Positions 29,105 through 37,953 of a stretch of 64,000 bases of DNA are shown here, one piece after another. Origin of the DNA: Luteitalea pratensis (lineage in GTDB: Bacteria; Acidobacteriota; Vicinamibacteria; Vicinamibacterales; Vicinamibacteraceae); assembly GCF_001618865.1 (NCBI RefSeq), contig NZ_CP015136.1:903001-967000 (forward strand), given 5' to 3'. Below the pieces are notes generated by a model that was not told the DNA's origin, ran no database searches, and worked only from the letters and a program-made list of their open reading frames with translations. A program made the position numbers and the translations under genes. Within the stretch, counting starts at the first letter, position 1; each line of letters starts with the position of its first letter.

Positions 29105-29145
29105 GTCAGCCGACTACCGGATGCTGAACGGTCCACGATCTCTCG

Positions 29146-29745
29146 TCACCAGCACAGTTCGCGCACGCGTCGCGAGATGTACGCCGGGGAGGGAGGGCTC
29201 TCGCCGAGTCCCAGGGTATGGAGGACCTCGTGCATCACCAGCACTCCAGCCTCGACGGGGCTGTGTCCTGCAACGTCTGCGAACGCGGCGCCACACAGAT
29301 GCACGACGCGGCTCCCAGGCATGGTGACTGCCAGCACGGATTTGCGGCAGGCGGGGAGGGACCCGCCATCGACGAAGACTACCGTGCGCACGTACTCCTG
29401 CAGAGGCAGCTTGAGCGCATTCAGCCGGGCGGTCAGCGGCGGCTGGCCCCCGTCGACGAATTCCGATAGCACCCGCTGGCACCTCCGCGTCGCCGCCTGC
29501 GTCGATGCGATCTGAAGCGCAGACTCGGCCGCCCTCCTGACGCGGGTGTCGGCGATGTAGACCCTGGACCCCGCCGCTGTCGACCCTGGCGAAGCCCGGC
29601 TCACGTCGCTCGCGACTGTCCCAGCCGCCGGAGATGCAAGCGCCAGGCTCGCCGATGCCTGTCCAAGGGCGGGCACGGCGCGGACCAGGAAGAACAGCAG
29701 GATCGAGCAGCAGAAGGGCCGTCCGAAATGCGGATGTGGACACAT
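29146..29745 (-). CDS. Small exported protein with HExxHxxGxGE motif
   Basis: A 199-residue protein with a signal peptide (FCCSILLFFLVRAVPALGQA). Near its end is MHEVLHTLGLGE, a strong zinc-metallopeptidase motif (HExxH with the downstream Gly). Two cysteines (about 88 and 132) might form a disulphide. The protein is short for a protease, with only 20 residues after the motif. It is divergent from a winged-helix/PD40 gene. A piece of its C-terminus is found at 16147-16203. Confidence 0.7.
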   Translation of the reverse strand: MCPHPHFGRPFCCSILLFFLVRAVPALGQASASLALASPAAGTVASDVSRASPGSTAAGSRVYIADTRVRRAAESALQIASTQAATRRCQRVLSEFVDGGQPPLTARLNALKLPLQEYVRTVVFVDGGSLPACRKSVLAVTMPGSRVVHLCGAAFADVAGHSPVEAGVLVMHEVLHTLGLGESPPSPAYISRRVRELCW

Positions 29746-29856
29746 GCGTCCACGCTCGGCGGTCGCGCGTGCGGCGTCTTGACGGGCTTGCTGAATTTCG
29801 CCTCGCTCGTCGCTGAATTCGTGTGAGGCCTCGGGCGCCAGTCATGCCACGAGCCC

Positions 29857-31572
29857 GTGAGGGTGCTCACGGCCGAGATCGGGCATACTGCGCGGGACGA
29901 GCAATCGATGCTGCGCGTGGGTTCGGGAGGTGACTTCCGCCTGGGCGGGTGGCTGGCGCAACCAGCCCAATGCCGGCTGTCGAAGGACGGCCGGACCGTG
30001 CAGGTGCGCGCGAAGGTCATGGACCTGCTCACATACCTGGCCTCGCGGCAGGGGCAGGTCGTGCCGAAGGACGACCTGCTGAACGACGTGTGGGGCTCGC
30101 AGTCGGTCAGCGAGTCGGCCCTCACGCGCACCGTGACCGAACTGCGTCATGCCCTCGGTGATGACGCCGACCATCCGCACCTGCTCGAGACGATTGCCAA
30201 GCGCGGCTATCGGTTGATCGCGGAGGTCGAGTACGTCGAGACCGGGACTCGTGAACCACCAACCGCGTCGACGGCTCCGGCAGGCTCGACGGCGGGACGC
30301 TCCGCGCGGACGGTGCCGGTGTCGGTCGCCCTTGTGGCGGCACTGCTGGTCGCCCTCGGCCTGCTCGCCGCGGCGCCGTTCGTCGCGCGCTACGCGTCCG
30401 CCGGACGGACCGCCGATGTGCCCGCGCCGTTGCAGGTTCGCGTCCCCGAGCTTTCACGCACCGACCTCCTGACCAGTGGGCCAGGACGCGAGTTCGCACC
30501 AGCCATCTCGCCCGACCGCAACTGGGTGGCCTACGTGGCGGCCGGCCCGACCGGTCGTACCGACGTCTGGGTGCGATTCGTCGGCGGCGGTGATGCCTAC
30601 AACCTGACCGCGTCCGCGGACCTGGACATCACAGCCCACATGGGCATCGGTGGGCTCGCCATCGCCCCTGAGGGCAACCGCATTGCGGTCATGGCGAAGC
30701 GCCGAGGCAGTACGGCCGCGTTTGCCACGTGGGAGGTTCCCGCGCCGTTGCCAGGCGTCCCTCGCAAACTCCTCGACGACGGCATGCTCGGCACCCGCTG
30801 GTCTCCAGATGGGCGCCGCATCACGTTCATAAAGGCTGGCTCGTCGGCAGGCGACGCGTTGTGGGTAGCAGATGCTGACGGCACCAGCAGACGGGAGATC
30901 ATCCCCGCCGACGCCGGCATCCACATTCACTGGCCAGCGTGGTCCGATGATGGGTACGTGTACTTCATTCGAACGCGATCGACGATAGCCAACCTGGACC
31001 AGTCGGACATCTACCGCATTCGCGTCGATGGCGGAACCTCGGAACCCGTCGTGACCACGCCGCGCCGGGCAATGTTTCCGATGGTCGCGCCCGGTAACGG
31101 GGGCATGTTCTTCGCGAGCGATGCCGCGTCCGTGGATCTCGGCCTGTACTGGCGACCGGCAGGAGGCGGGACCCCCGTTCCCATTACACGTGGCATCGGC
31201 GACTACTCGGCGGCGAGTCTTTCACTGGACGGCCGCGCAATCGTGGCCACCCACGAAGAGCTCCGTCAGTCGCTCGTTCGGCTCACACCCGCAGGGACTG
31301 GCGTCGACGAGCAGCCAGTCACCGATGGCTACTCGGGTGATCTGGATCCGACGATCTCGCCGCGAGCCAACCGTCTCGTGTTCAGCTCGTCGCGCGGCGG
31401 CAGACGCTGGATCTGGAGTTCCGAGCTGGACGGAACGCAGCCACGTCCACTGACGTCCGGTGATGCCCTCGATCAGTGGCCGTCGATGTCGCCTGACGGC
31501 GCGACCGTGGCCTTCGTGTCGGATCGCGGCGGCCGTCGCGGCATCTGGCTGATCTCGTCCGAGGGGCCCCTA
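29857..31572 (+). pseudogene. Winged-helix/PD40 regulator, 3'-truncated
   Basis: About 572 codons are well preserved: winged helix (about 30-130, VQVRAKVMDLLTYLASRQG ... IAKRGYRLIAEVEY), one membrane helix (about 155-180) and PD40 blades (ISPDRNWVAYVA, SPDGRRITFIKA, SPRANRLVFSSS, SPDGATVAFVSD). The propeller stops abruptly after RRGIWLISSEG. The frame then runs without a stop through an interspersed repeat and antisense through the inositol oxygenase gene to 32547; that extension cannot be native protein. The GTG start at 29857 is weak; an ATG at 29908 is possible. The gene lost its 3' end, probably when the repeat was inserted or recombined. Confidence 0.78.
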
Positions 31573-31600
31573 CTCTTGGGATGGCGAGCGACGTTCGAAG

Positions 31601-31731
31601 GCCGACGGCCGATTGACGAAGGCCGACAACGCGAAAGGCGCGCCGTGGTGGCGCGCCCTTCTGCGTTCAGCGTTCGACGTTCGGCGTTCCGGGTTCCGCG
31701 TTCAGGAGATGGACGGCTCGGAGAGCCGTCC
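31601..31731. repeat. Interspersed repeat copy 2 and hairpin element
   Basis: Bases 31601-31690 repeat 29018-29104 and contain a strong stem, GGCGCGCC-GTGGT-GGCGCGCC (31637-31657). Next is the hairpin GGACGGCTC-GGA-GAGCCGTCC (31711-31731) followed by CTACC, the reverse of the GGTAGG flank seen elsewhere. These may terminate the inositol oxygenase transcript. Confidence 0.75.
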
Positions 31732-32535
31732 CTACCAACGAAGCTTGCCTGGCACGAACTCGTCGATCAGGTCCTTGTAGTACGGCGTCAGCTCGGTCAC
31801 GTTCGGGCGCGCGTCGCCCTTCGAGTAGAGGTCGAACCTGTTGAACGCCTTGACCCATTTCATGCACTCACGGTCGTTCTCGTTCGTGAGGTGCGTGTAG
31901 GCGCCTTCCTTGTGCCACGGATAGAACGAGTGATACCGGAGCGCATACAGGCCGCCCTCCGGGATGTGGTTCTTGAACACGTGGTAGATGTACTCGTCGT
32001 GCCCCCACGAGAGGTGCACGTTGGCCAGCCCGCAGTGCTCCTCATAGATGCCGTTCTCGGTCATCAGCTCCGGCTTCTTCGAGTCCGGGTTGAGCTCGAA
32101 GAACTCCGGGTACACGCACTTGTCGGAGTACTTGCACCCGACCGGGAAGGTGTCGCCGACGACCGCCCACTGCGGCTCTCCCCACAGGCACAGCACCTTG
32201 CCCAGGTCGTGGACGAGGCCCGTCAGCTGGAACCAGCGCGGCTGCCCGGCGGCGCGGACGGCCTCGGCCGTCTGCATCGCGTGCTCGATCTGCGTGAAAT
32301 CGACGTCCGGGTCGCTGTCGTCGACGAGCTGGTTCATGTACTCCAGCGCCTCCCACACGGTCATCTCCATGCGATGGAGCGAGAGGTACTCCTTCTTCTT
32401 GCCCAGTACGAAGTCCAGCGTCTGGTTCGTATGGTTGAGACGGTAGAACTCACGCACGCTGCTGCGCGCCTCGGCGGCGTAGTTTCGGAACTCTTCCGGC
32501 TTCTTGCCTTCGCCGGGATGCGTCGCTTGTGCCAT
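31732..32535 (-). CDS. Inositol oxygenase (MIOX)
   Basis: A 267-residue protein matching eukaryotic-type myo-inositol oxygenase nearly end to end. The enzyme uses a di-iron centre and O2 to turn myo-inositol into D-glucuronate. All iron ligands are visible: His85 (IEHAMQTAE), His109-Asp110 (LVHDLGKVL), His179 (SWGHDEY), His202 (RYHSFYPWH) and Asp235 (NRFDLYSK). [15 protein letters not shown] is also conserved. GGAGGAG precedes the ATG directly. No inositol or glucuronate pathway genes are adjacent, so its substrate supply is unclear. Confidence 0.93.
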   Translation of the reverse strand: MAQATHPGEGKKPEEFRNYAAEARSSVREFYRLNHTNQTLDFVLGKKKEYLSLHRMEMTVWEALEYMNQLVDDSDPDVDFTQIEHAMQTAEAVRAAGQPRWFQLTGLVHDLGKVLCLWGEPQWAVVGDTFPVGCKYSDKCVYPEFFELNPDSKKPELMTENGIYEEHCGLANVHLSWGHDEYIYHVFKNHIPEGGLYALRYHSFYPWHKEGAYTHLTNENDRECMKWVKAFNRFDLYSKGDARPNVTELTPYYKDLIDEFVPGKLRW

Positions 32536-32595
32536 GACTCCTCCTGAACGGACAGGGAATCAGTATAGACCGCCAGTGCTACGATTCGATCAGCC

Positions 32596-33726
32596 ATGGA
32601 TGTCAAGGTCCTGACCGATTACGAGCAATCGAGCCTGTCGCAACGGCAGCCGCTGCCGGACCGCTACCTGGGGCTCGGACTCGAGGAGATGGATCAGCGG
32701 ATCCGCGCCGCCAAGGCCGCCCTGGGGGACCGCCTCCTCATCCTCGGACACCACTACCAGCGCGACGAAGTCCTCGTCCACGCCCACGTCATCGGCGACT
32801 CCTGGAAGCTCTCGCGCGAGTGCAAGGCGCGCCAGCAGGCCGAATACGTCATCTTCTGCGGCGTCCATTTCATGGCCGAGAGCGCCGACATCCTCGGCGC
32901 CGACCACCAGAAGGTCTCGCTCCCCGACCTCGCGGCTGGCTGTTCGATGTCCGACATGGCCGACATCGACCAGCTCGAAATCTGCTGGCGCGAATTCGAG
33001 GCGATGGGGATCACCGACGTCGTGCCGGTCACCTACATCAACTCGTCGGCGGCCATCAAGGCGTTCGTCGGTGAGCACGGTGGCACCATCTGCACGTCCG
33101 GCAATGCCCGCGCCACGCTCGAATGGGCATGGGCGCGGGGCCGCCGCATCCTGTTCATGCCCGACCAGCACCTCGGGCGGAACACTGCCTGGAAGATGGG
33201 CGTGCCGCTCGAGCAGATGGTGGTCTGGGATCCGGAGGAGATCGGCGGCGGTCACACGCCCGAGTCGCTCGCCGACGTGCGCCTCCTGCTGTGGAAGGGA
33301 CACTGCTCGGTCCACACGCGATTCACCGTGGCGCAGATTGCGAACATCAGGAAGCAGTACCCGGGCATCCGCGTCATCGTGCACCCCGAAGTGCCGCTGG
33401 CCGTCGTCCAGGCCGCCGACGAGTCGGGCTCCACCGAGTTCATCCTGAAGCGGGTACGCGAATCCGAACCGGGATCGGTCTGGGCGGTCGGCACCGAGGT
33501 TCACCTGGTGAACCGCCTCGCCAACGAAGTCGCCCCCGCCAAGACCGTCGTCACGCTCGACCAGTTCGGGTGCCTCTGCTCGACGATGTTCCGGGTCTCG
33601 CCCAACCACCTGCTCTGGGTGCTCGACGGCCTCCTCGAGGGCGTGGTGCACAACCAGATCATCGTGCCCGAGGCCACCAAGCACTGGGCGCGGGTGGCGC
33701 TCGATCGGATGCTCAGCATTCAGTAA
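32596..33726 (+). CDS. nadA: Quinolinate synthase A
   Basis: A 376-residue protein. NadA condenses iminoaspartate with dihydroxyacetone phosphate to quinolinate, the first ring of de novo NAD synthesis, and needs a 4Fe-4S cluster. Candidate cluster cysteines are Cys116 (AAGCSMSD), Cys237 (KGHCSVHTRF) and Cys326/328 (FGCLCSTM). GHHYQRDEV, HPEVPL and the ATKHW motif are also family marks. nadB and nadC are not next to it. It is divergent from the inositol oxygenase gene. Confidence 0.96.
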   Translation: MDVKVLTDYEQSSLSQRQPLPDRYLGLGLEEMDQRIRAAKAALGDRLLILGHHYQRDEVLVHAHVIGDSWKLSRECKARQQAEYVIFCGVHFMAESADILGADHQKVSLPDLAAGCSMSDMADIDQLEICWREFEAMGITDVVPVTYINSSAAIKAFVGEHGGTICTSGNARATLEWAWARGRRILFMPDQHLGRNTAWKMGVPLEQMVVWDPEEIGGGHTPESLADVRLLLWKGHCSVHTRFTVAQIANIRKQYPGIRVIVHPEVPLAVVQAADESGSTEFILKRVRESEPGSVWAVGTEVHLVNRLANEVAPAKTVVTLDQFGCLCSTMFRVSPNHLLWVLDGLLEGVVHNQIIVPEATKHWARVALDRMLSIQ

Positions 33727-33731
33727 CTCAC

Positions 33732-33800
33732 GTCTCAAGTCTCAGGTCTCAAGTCTCAGGGAAGTGTGGCCTGAGCCTAAGACCTGAGACCTGAGACCTT
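33732..33800. repeat. Heptamer array with inverted arms
   Basis: Four GTCTCAA/GTCTCAG units (33732-33759) are followed by GACCTGA units in opposite sense (33781-33800). The two arms can pair into a long hairpin between nadA and the superoxide dismutase gene. Confidence 0.8.
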
Positions 33801-33819
33801 CCCAGGAGCGTTGCCACTC

Positions 33820-34416
33820 ATGCCCTACGAACTTCCGCCGCTGCCCTACGCCCACAACGCGCTCGAGCCGTTCATCGACGAGCAGACGATGCAGATCCAT
33901 CACGGCAAGCATCATCAAACCTACGTGAACAACGTCAATGCCGCGCTCGAGAAGTACCCCGAACTCCAGGGCAAGCCGATCGATCAGCTGATCGCCGACC
34001 TGAACGCGATCCCGGAAGACATCCGCACGGCCGTGCGCAACAACGGCGGCGGGCATGCCAACCACACGTTCTTCTGGGCGGTCATGGCGCCCAACGCCGG
34101 CGGTTCGCCGACAGGAAAGATCGCCGAGGCGATCAACGCCAAGTTCGGCTCCTTCGATGCGTTCAAGGAGGCGTTTGCCAAGGCCGGCACGACGCGTTTC
34201 GGCAGCGGCTGGGCGTGGTTGATCAAGAGCGGCAGCGGCGTGGAGGTGACAAGCACGCCGAACCAGGACAGCCCGCTGATGGAAGGCAAGATGCCGCTGC
34301 TCGGCCTCGACGTCTGGGAGCACGCGTACTACCTGAAATACCAGAACAAGCGCCCCGACTACATCGCCGCGTGGTGGAACGTGGTCAATTGGGACGCAGT
34401 CAATAACGCGTTCTAG
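33820..34416 (+). CDS. sodA: Superoxide dismutase, Mn/Fe family (Mn-type likely)
   Basis: A 198-residue cytoplasmic enzyme that dismutes superoxide. Metal ligands are His27, His82 ([11 protein letters not shown]), Asp164 and His168 ([11 protein letters not shown]). Gln149 in STPNQDSP is the position that favours manganese over iron. AGGAG lies 11 bases before the ATG. The heptamer-hairpin upstream separates it from nadA, so it probably has its own promoter. Confidence 0.95.
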   Translation: MPYELPPLPYAHNALEPFIDEQTMQIHHGKHHQTYVNNVNAALEKYPELQGKPIDQLIADLNAIPEDIRTAVRNNGGGHANHTFFWAVMAPNAGGSPTGKIAEAINAKFGSFDAFKEAFAKAGTTRFGSGWAWLIKSGSGVEVTSTPNQDSPLMEGKMPLLGLDVWEHAYYLKYQNKRPDYIAAWWNVVNWDAVNNAF

Positions 34417-34426
34417 GCGCCTAACC

Positions 34427-34554
34427 GCCTACAGCCTACAGCCTGCAGCCTGCAGCGTACGGGTGACCTGTCTGGAGGTCGCCCGCACGCCCCAGCCTCG
34501 CGTTCAGGGCCGTAGCCGCTGAGTTGTAGGCCGTAGGCAGCAGCCTGCAGGCCA
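34427..34554. repeat. Heptamer arrays, GCCTACA/GCCTGCA type
   Basis: Four exact-phase units (GCCTACA twice, GCCTGCA twice) at 34427-34454; related inverted words (TGTAGGCCGTAGGCAGC, GCCTGCAGGCC) occur at 34526-34553. The region separates convergent genes and may terminate both. Confidence 0.75.
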
Positions 34555-36243
34555 TCACTCTTCGCGCTTCCCGTCCCACTGCACCCGGCCGCCCACGACC
34601 GTCAGTGTCGCCTTCACCGCCCACAGCCGTTCCGGCGGGATCGCGAACACGTCCTCGGACAGCACCACGAGGTCGGCCATCCGCCCGGGCGCCAGCGCGC
34701 CCTTCTCCTGGTCCTCGCGGCTGGCAAACGCAGCGTCAACGGTGAAGTGACGCAACGCGGCGGCGACGCTGATGCGGTTGGCGGGATACCAGCCGCCGGG
34801 CGGCGTGCCGTCGGGCAACTGCCGCGTGACCGCGGCATGGATGCCACGCATCACCTCCATCGTGAACACCGGGTAGTCGCTCCCGAACGCCTGGACGATG
34901 CGGGCGTCGTCGAAACGCGCGAACGCGTCCACCCGTGAGGCGCGTTCGGGCCCGAGCGCGGGCGCAAAGCTCGTGAGCGTGATCGCATCGGGACTCGCGA
35001 ACATCGCCTGCGTGGAGGCGATGACCCCCAGCGACCGGAAGCGCGGCAGGTCCTCGGGCGAGGGCAGTTCGGCATGCTCGATGCGATGGCGCCGCTCGGA
35101 CGTCCCGTTCACCGACCGCGCACGCGCGAAGGCGTCCAGTGCCATCCGTATCGCGCGATCGCCGACCGCATGGAGTTCGATCTGAAGTCCGGCCTGGTCA
35201 TAGGCCACCACCGCGGCGTTCAGCGCCGCCTGATCCCACATCGGCAGGCCGGACTCGTTCGGCCGATCGGCGTACGGCGCCAGCATCGCCGCCGTGTGTC
35301 CGTCGACCGTCCCATCCAGCACGCCCTTGACGATCCCGAACGACAGCCATCGATCGCGATGCTCGTCACGGAGGCGGACGAGTTCAGCAAGTCGCTCCGG
35401 CGTGACGTTCATCTCGAACGGCATCGCGACCCGCACGCGGATCGGGAGCGTGCCTGCCCGCCCGGCGCGTTCGTAGGCGGCGACTCGCTGGCCAGCAGGG
35501 TCACTCGCACTGGCATCCTGCACCGATGTCAGTCCGTAAGTCGCTGCCTTCTGAAGGGTCGCGAGGACGGCGCGGTCCGCGTCGTCCGGGCTCACTGGCG
35601 GCAGCAGCCGCTGCACCAGGCTCATTGCCGCTTCCTGCAACAGGCCGGTGGCCTCGCCCTTCGCATCGCGCCCGATGCGGCCGTTCTGCGGATTCGGCGT
35701 GTCGCGGGTGATGCCCGCCAGCGCCAGCGTCCGGCCGTTCACGAGGACCTGGTGGCCGTCACGATCGGTAATCAGGACGGGGCGATCCGGGAACGCCGCG
35801 TCGAGATGACGGCGATGGGGCTGCAGGCCCGGGAAGTCGGACGGCCCCCAGCCATCGCCCAGCACCCATGCGTCAGCCGGGCCGGTGGCGAACGTCTTCA
35901 GCCGCCGCACGATCTCGTCCGCGGTGCCCGCTCCTGTGAGGTCCGCCGTCTGCCGCAGCGGCAGATGCCAGTGCGCGTCGTTGAAGCCCGGCACCACCCG
36001 TCGTCCTTGGACATCGATGATGCGCGTCGCCGCAGACGCCATGGCTCGTACGACGTCGCTGTTGGCGACGGTGACGATACGGCCGTTGCGGATGGCAATC
36101 GCCTCGGCCTCCGGGCGATTGCCATCGCCGGTCCAGACTTTCCCGTTCAGGACGATCAGATCGGGCGCTTCGGGAGCTTCGGGCCGGCATCCCGAGAGCA
36201 GGGCAGTGGCCAGCAGCACGAGCCCTCGGGACCGAAAAGTCAT
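34555..36243 (-). CDS. Amidohydrolase lipoprotein (YtcJ-like)
   Basis: A 562-residue metal-dependent amidohydrolase. The lipobox LLSGC (Cys19) follows a short signal, so it should be a membrane-anchored lipoprotein. Metal-binding histidines are in GFNDAHWHLP, IELHAVGDRAI and RHRIEHAELP; a terminal Asp is in FGSDYPVF. The family hydrolyses N-acyl or formamide bonds (N-substituted formamide deformylase-like). The substrate is unknown. Confidence 0.88.
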   Translation of the reverse strand: MTFRSRGLVLLATALLSGCRPEAPEAPDLIVLNGKVWTGDGNRPEAEAIAIRNGRIVTVANSDVVRAMASAATRIIDVQGRRVVPGFNDAHWHLPLRQTADLTGAGTADEIVRRLKTFATGPADAWVLGDGWGPSDFPGLQPHRRHLDAAFPDRPVLITDRDGHQVLVNGRTLALAGITRDTPNPQNGRIGRDAKGEATGLLQEAAMSLVQRLLPPVSPDDADRAVLATLQKAATYGLTSVQDASASDPAGQRVAAYERAGRAGTLPIRVRVAMPFEMNVTPERLAELVRLRDEHRDRWLSFGIVKGVLDGTVDGHTAAMLAPYADRPNESGLPMWDQAALNAAVVAYDQAGLQIELHAVGDRAIRMALDAFARARSVNGTSERRHRIEHAELPSPEDLPRFRSLGVIASTQAMFASPDAITLTSFAPALGPERASRVDAFARFDDARIVQAFGSDYPVFTMEVMRGIHAAVTRQLPDGTPPGGWYPANRISVAAALRHFTVDAAFASREDQEKGALAPGRMADLVVLSEDVFAIPPERLWAVKATLTVVGGRVQWDGKREE

Positions 36244-36320
36244 GAGCGAGTCTACACAGGCTGCGCGTGCGTCGAGTCAGGATAGGCTGTAGGTCCCCAC
36301 ACCAATCAAGGATTCCATTG

Positions 36321-37787
36321 ATGAATCTTCACACCCGCCAGAGTCGTCGCCGCTTCATCAACGGCGCGCTGGCGACGACCGGCATGCTGGGGTTGGTGAC
36401 ACCCTTCGATCGGAGCGACGCTCGCGGCAGCAGCCCGATCGATGGCGGCGCCCTCGCGACCTTTCGCGCACAGCTCAAGGGTCGCCTCGTTCTTCCCACC
36501 GACGCTGGCTACGAGGCAGCACGACGCGTCTACTTCTGGAATCCCGACACTGAGAAGCGCCCCGCCCTCGTGGTGCGCTGCGCCCATGTCGATGATGTCC
36601 GGCACGCGATCGCCTTTGCTCGCACACATGCACTGGAAGTCGCCGTGCGCGGCGGTGGCCACAGTCCAATGGGCTGGGGCACCTCCAATGGCCTCGTCAT
36701 CGACATGGCGGGGATGAACCTCGTGACCATCGATCCGGCCACGCGAACGGCGCGTGTCGATGCCGGTGCGCTGGGTGGCGAGGTCATGCGACAAGCGGGA
36801 CGCCACGGGCTGGCTCCAGTCGTCGGTCAGTGCGCCGGTGTCGGGGCTGCAGGGGTGACGCTCGGCGGCGGCCTCGGCTGGCTGTCCGGTCTGCATGGAG
36901 CCGCTTGCGACAATCTGCTCGCCGCTCGGGTGGTCACCGCGGACGGCACCCTGCTGTCCGTGGACGCGGAACGCAATCCGGACCTGTTGTGGGGGCTCCG
37001 GGGCGCCGGCGCCAACTTCGGCGTGATCACGAGCTTCGATTGTCGCCTTCATTCCCTCGGTCCGGTCACCGCCGGCGACATCCACTATCCGGTTCGAGAG
37101 GCGCGATCGGTCCTGCGATTGTTCCGCGAATTCATGGCGGAAGCGCCGGATGCGTTTCAAGCCACCCTCAACCTGACGCCAGGCGAGCGCGGCGTGTTCG
37201 TCCAACTCTGTCACGCCGGTGAGAGCGCCGAGGCCGAGCGGTTGCTCCGGTCCCTACGAGCGATTGCAGCTCCAGCCAAGGACATGGTCAGGCGCCAGGA
37301 ATTCGCCGATCTGGCTGGCAGGCAGCCAACCGGCACAGCAGATGCCGACTTCAGGTGCGTGGCAACCGCCTATCGGCACGAGTTGTCAGACGAGGTCATG
37401 AATGTCGTCCTCGACCGCCTCGCCGAGGCACCGGCTTCCACCGTGATCGGCATCAGCCACTACATGCACGGCGAGCTGTGCAGGGTGGCTTCCGACTCCA
37501 CGGCCTTTCCACTCCGCCAATCGGGAGGCGTTCACATTCGCTTTGGTGCGGACTGGAATGATCCCGGTTTGGCGCAGCGCCTCATGCCGTGGGCCAGCGA
37601 AGCGAGTCGCTTGTTGCGCGCCTCGTCTGGCGAACGGATCTACGCCAACTACCAGAGCCATGCCGGCAAGGGCTCAGCCGAGGCTGTCTACGGCAGCAAT
37701 CACGCGCGGCTGGTGGCCCTCAAGAACACCTACGACCCCAGCAACGTCTTTCGCCGGAACTCGAACGTCGAGCCGACGTCGGCGTGA
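36321..37787 (+). CDS. Tat-exported FAD-linked oxidase (berberine-bridge-enzyme-like)
   Basis: A 488-residue protein. The start at 36321 gives a twin-arginine signal (QSRRRFINGALATTGML). The FAD_binding_4 domain has RGGGHSPMG, whose His is the usual 8-alpha-histidyl FAD attachment, and VVGQCAGVGAAG, whose Cys is at the place of the 6-S-cysteinyl link, so two covalent flavin bonds are plausible. The C-terminal BBE motif is NYQSHAGKGSAEAVYG followed by YDPSNVF. Relatives oxidise sugars or alkaloid-like compounds. It is divergent from the amidohydrolase. Confidence 0.88.
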   Translation: MNLHTRQSRRRFINGALATTGMLGLVTPFDRSDARGSSPIDGGALATFRAQLKGRLVLPTDAGYEAARRVYFWNPDTEKRPALVVRCAHVDDVRHAIAFARTHALEVAVRGGGHSPMGWGTSNGLVIDMAGMNLVTIDPATRTARVDAGALGGEVMRQAGRHGLAPVVGQCAGVGAAGVTLGGGLGWLSGLHGAACDNLLAARVVTADGTLLSVDAERNPDLLWGLRGAGANFGVITSFDCRLHSLGPVTAGDIHYPVREARSVLRLFREFMAEAPDAFQATLNLTPGERGVFVQLCHAGESAEAERLLRSLRAIAAPAKDMVRRQEFADLAGRQPTGTADADFRCVATAYRHELSDEVMNVVLDRLAEAPASTVIGISHYMHGELCRVASDSTAFPLRQSGGVHIRFGADWNDPGLAQRLMPWASEASRLLRASSGERIYANYQSHAGKGSAEAVYGSNHARLVALKNTYDPSNVFRRNSNVEPTSA

Positions 37788-37839
37788 CTGGCCGACGCCG
37801 TCAACGCCGCGTTCGGCGCTCAGGACGCCTGCAAAAAGC

Positions 37840-37950
37840 TGGAATGCTGAAATGCTGACATGCCGAAGACCACCGGCCGCTCTCGACATGCCAGCATTCC
37901 GGCATTTCGCATTACGACGGCACGGGGCAGGCTGTAGGCTGTAGGCGCAG
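37840..37950. repeat. Inverted short repeats and heptamers
   Basis: GGAATGCTGAAATGCTGACATGCC (37841-37864) is answered by the reverse-sense words GCCAGCATTCCGGCATTTCGC about 25 bases on, giving a hairpin. GCAGGCT, GTAGGCT, GTAGGCG heptamers follow (37926-37946). No gene is seen. Confidence 0.65.
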
Positions 37951-37953
37951 CCC

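Noticed and set aside
31573-32547. Extension of the winged-helix/PD40 protein to 32547
   Set aside because: The last 320 codons are the antisense of inositol oxygenase and intergenic repeats, with no propeller pattern.
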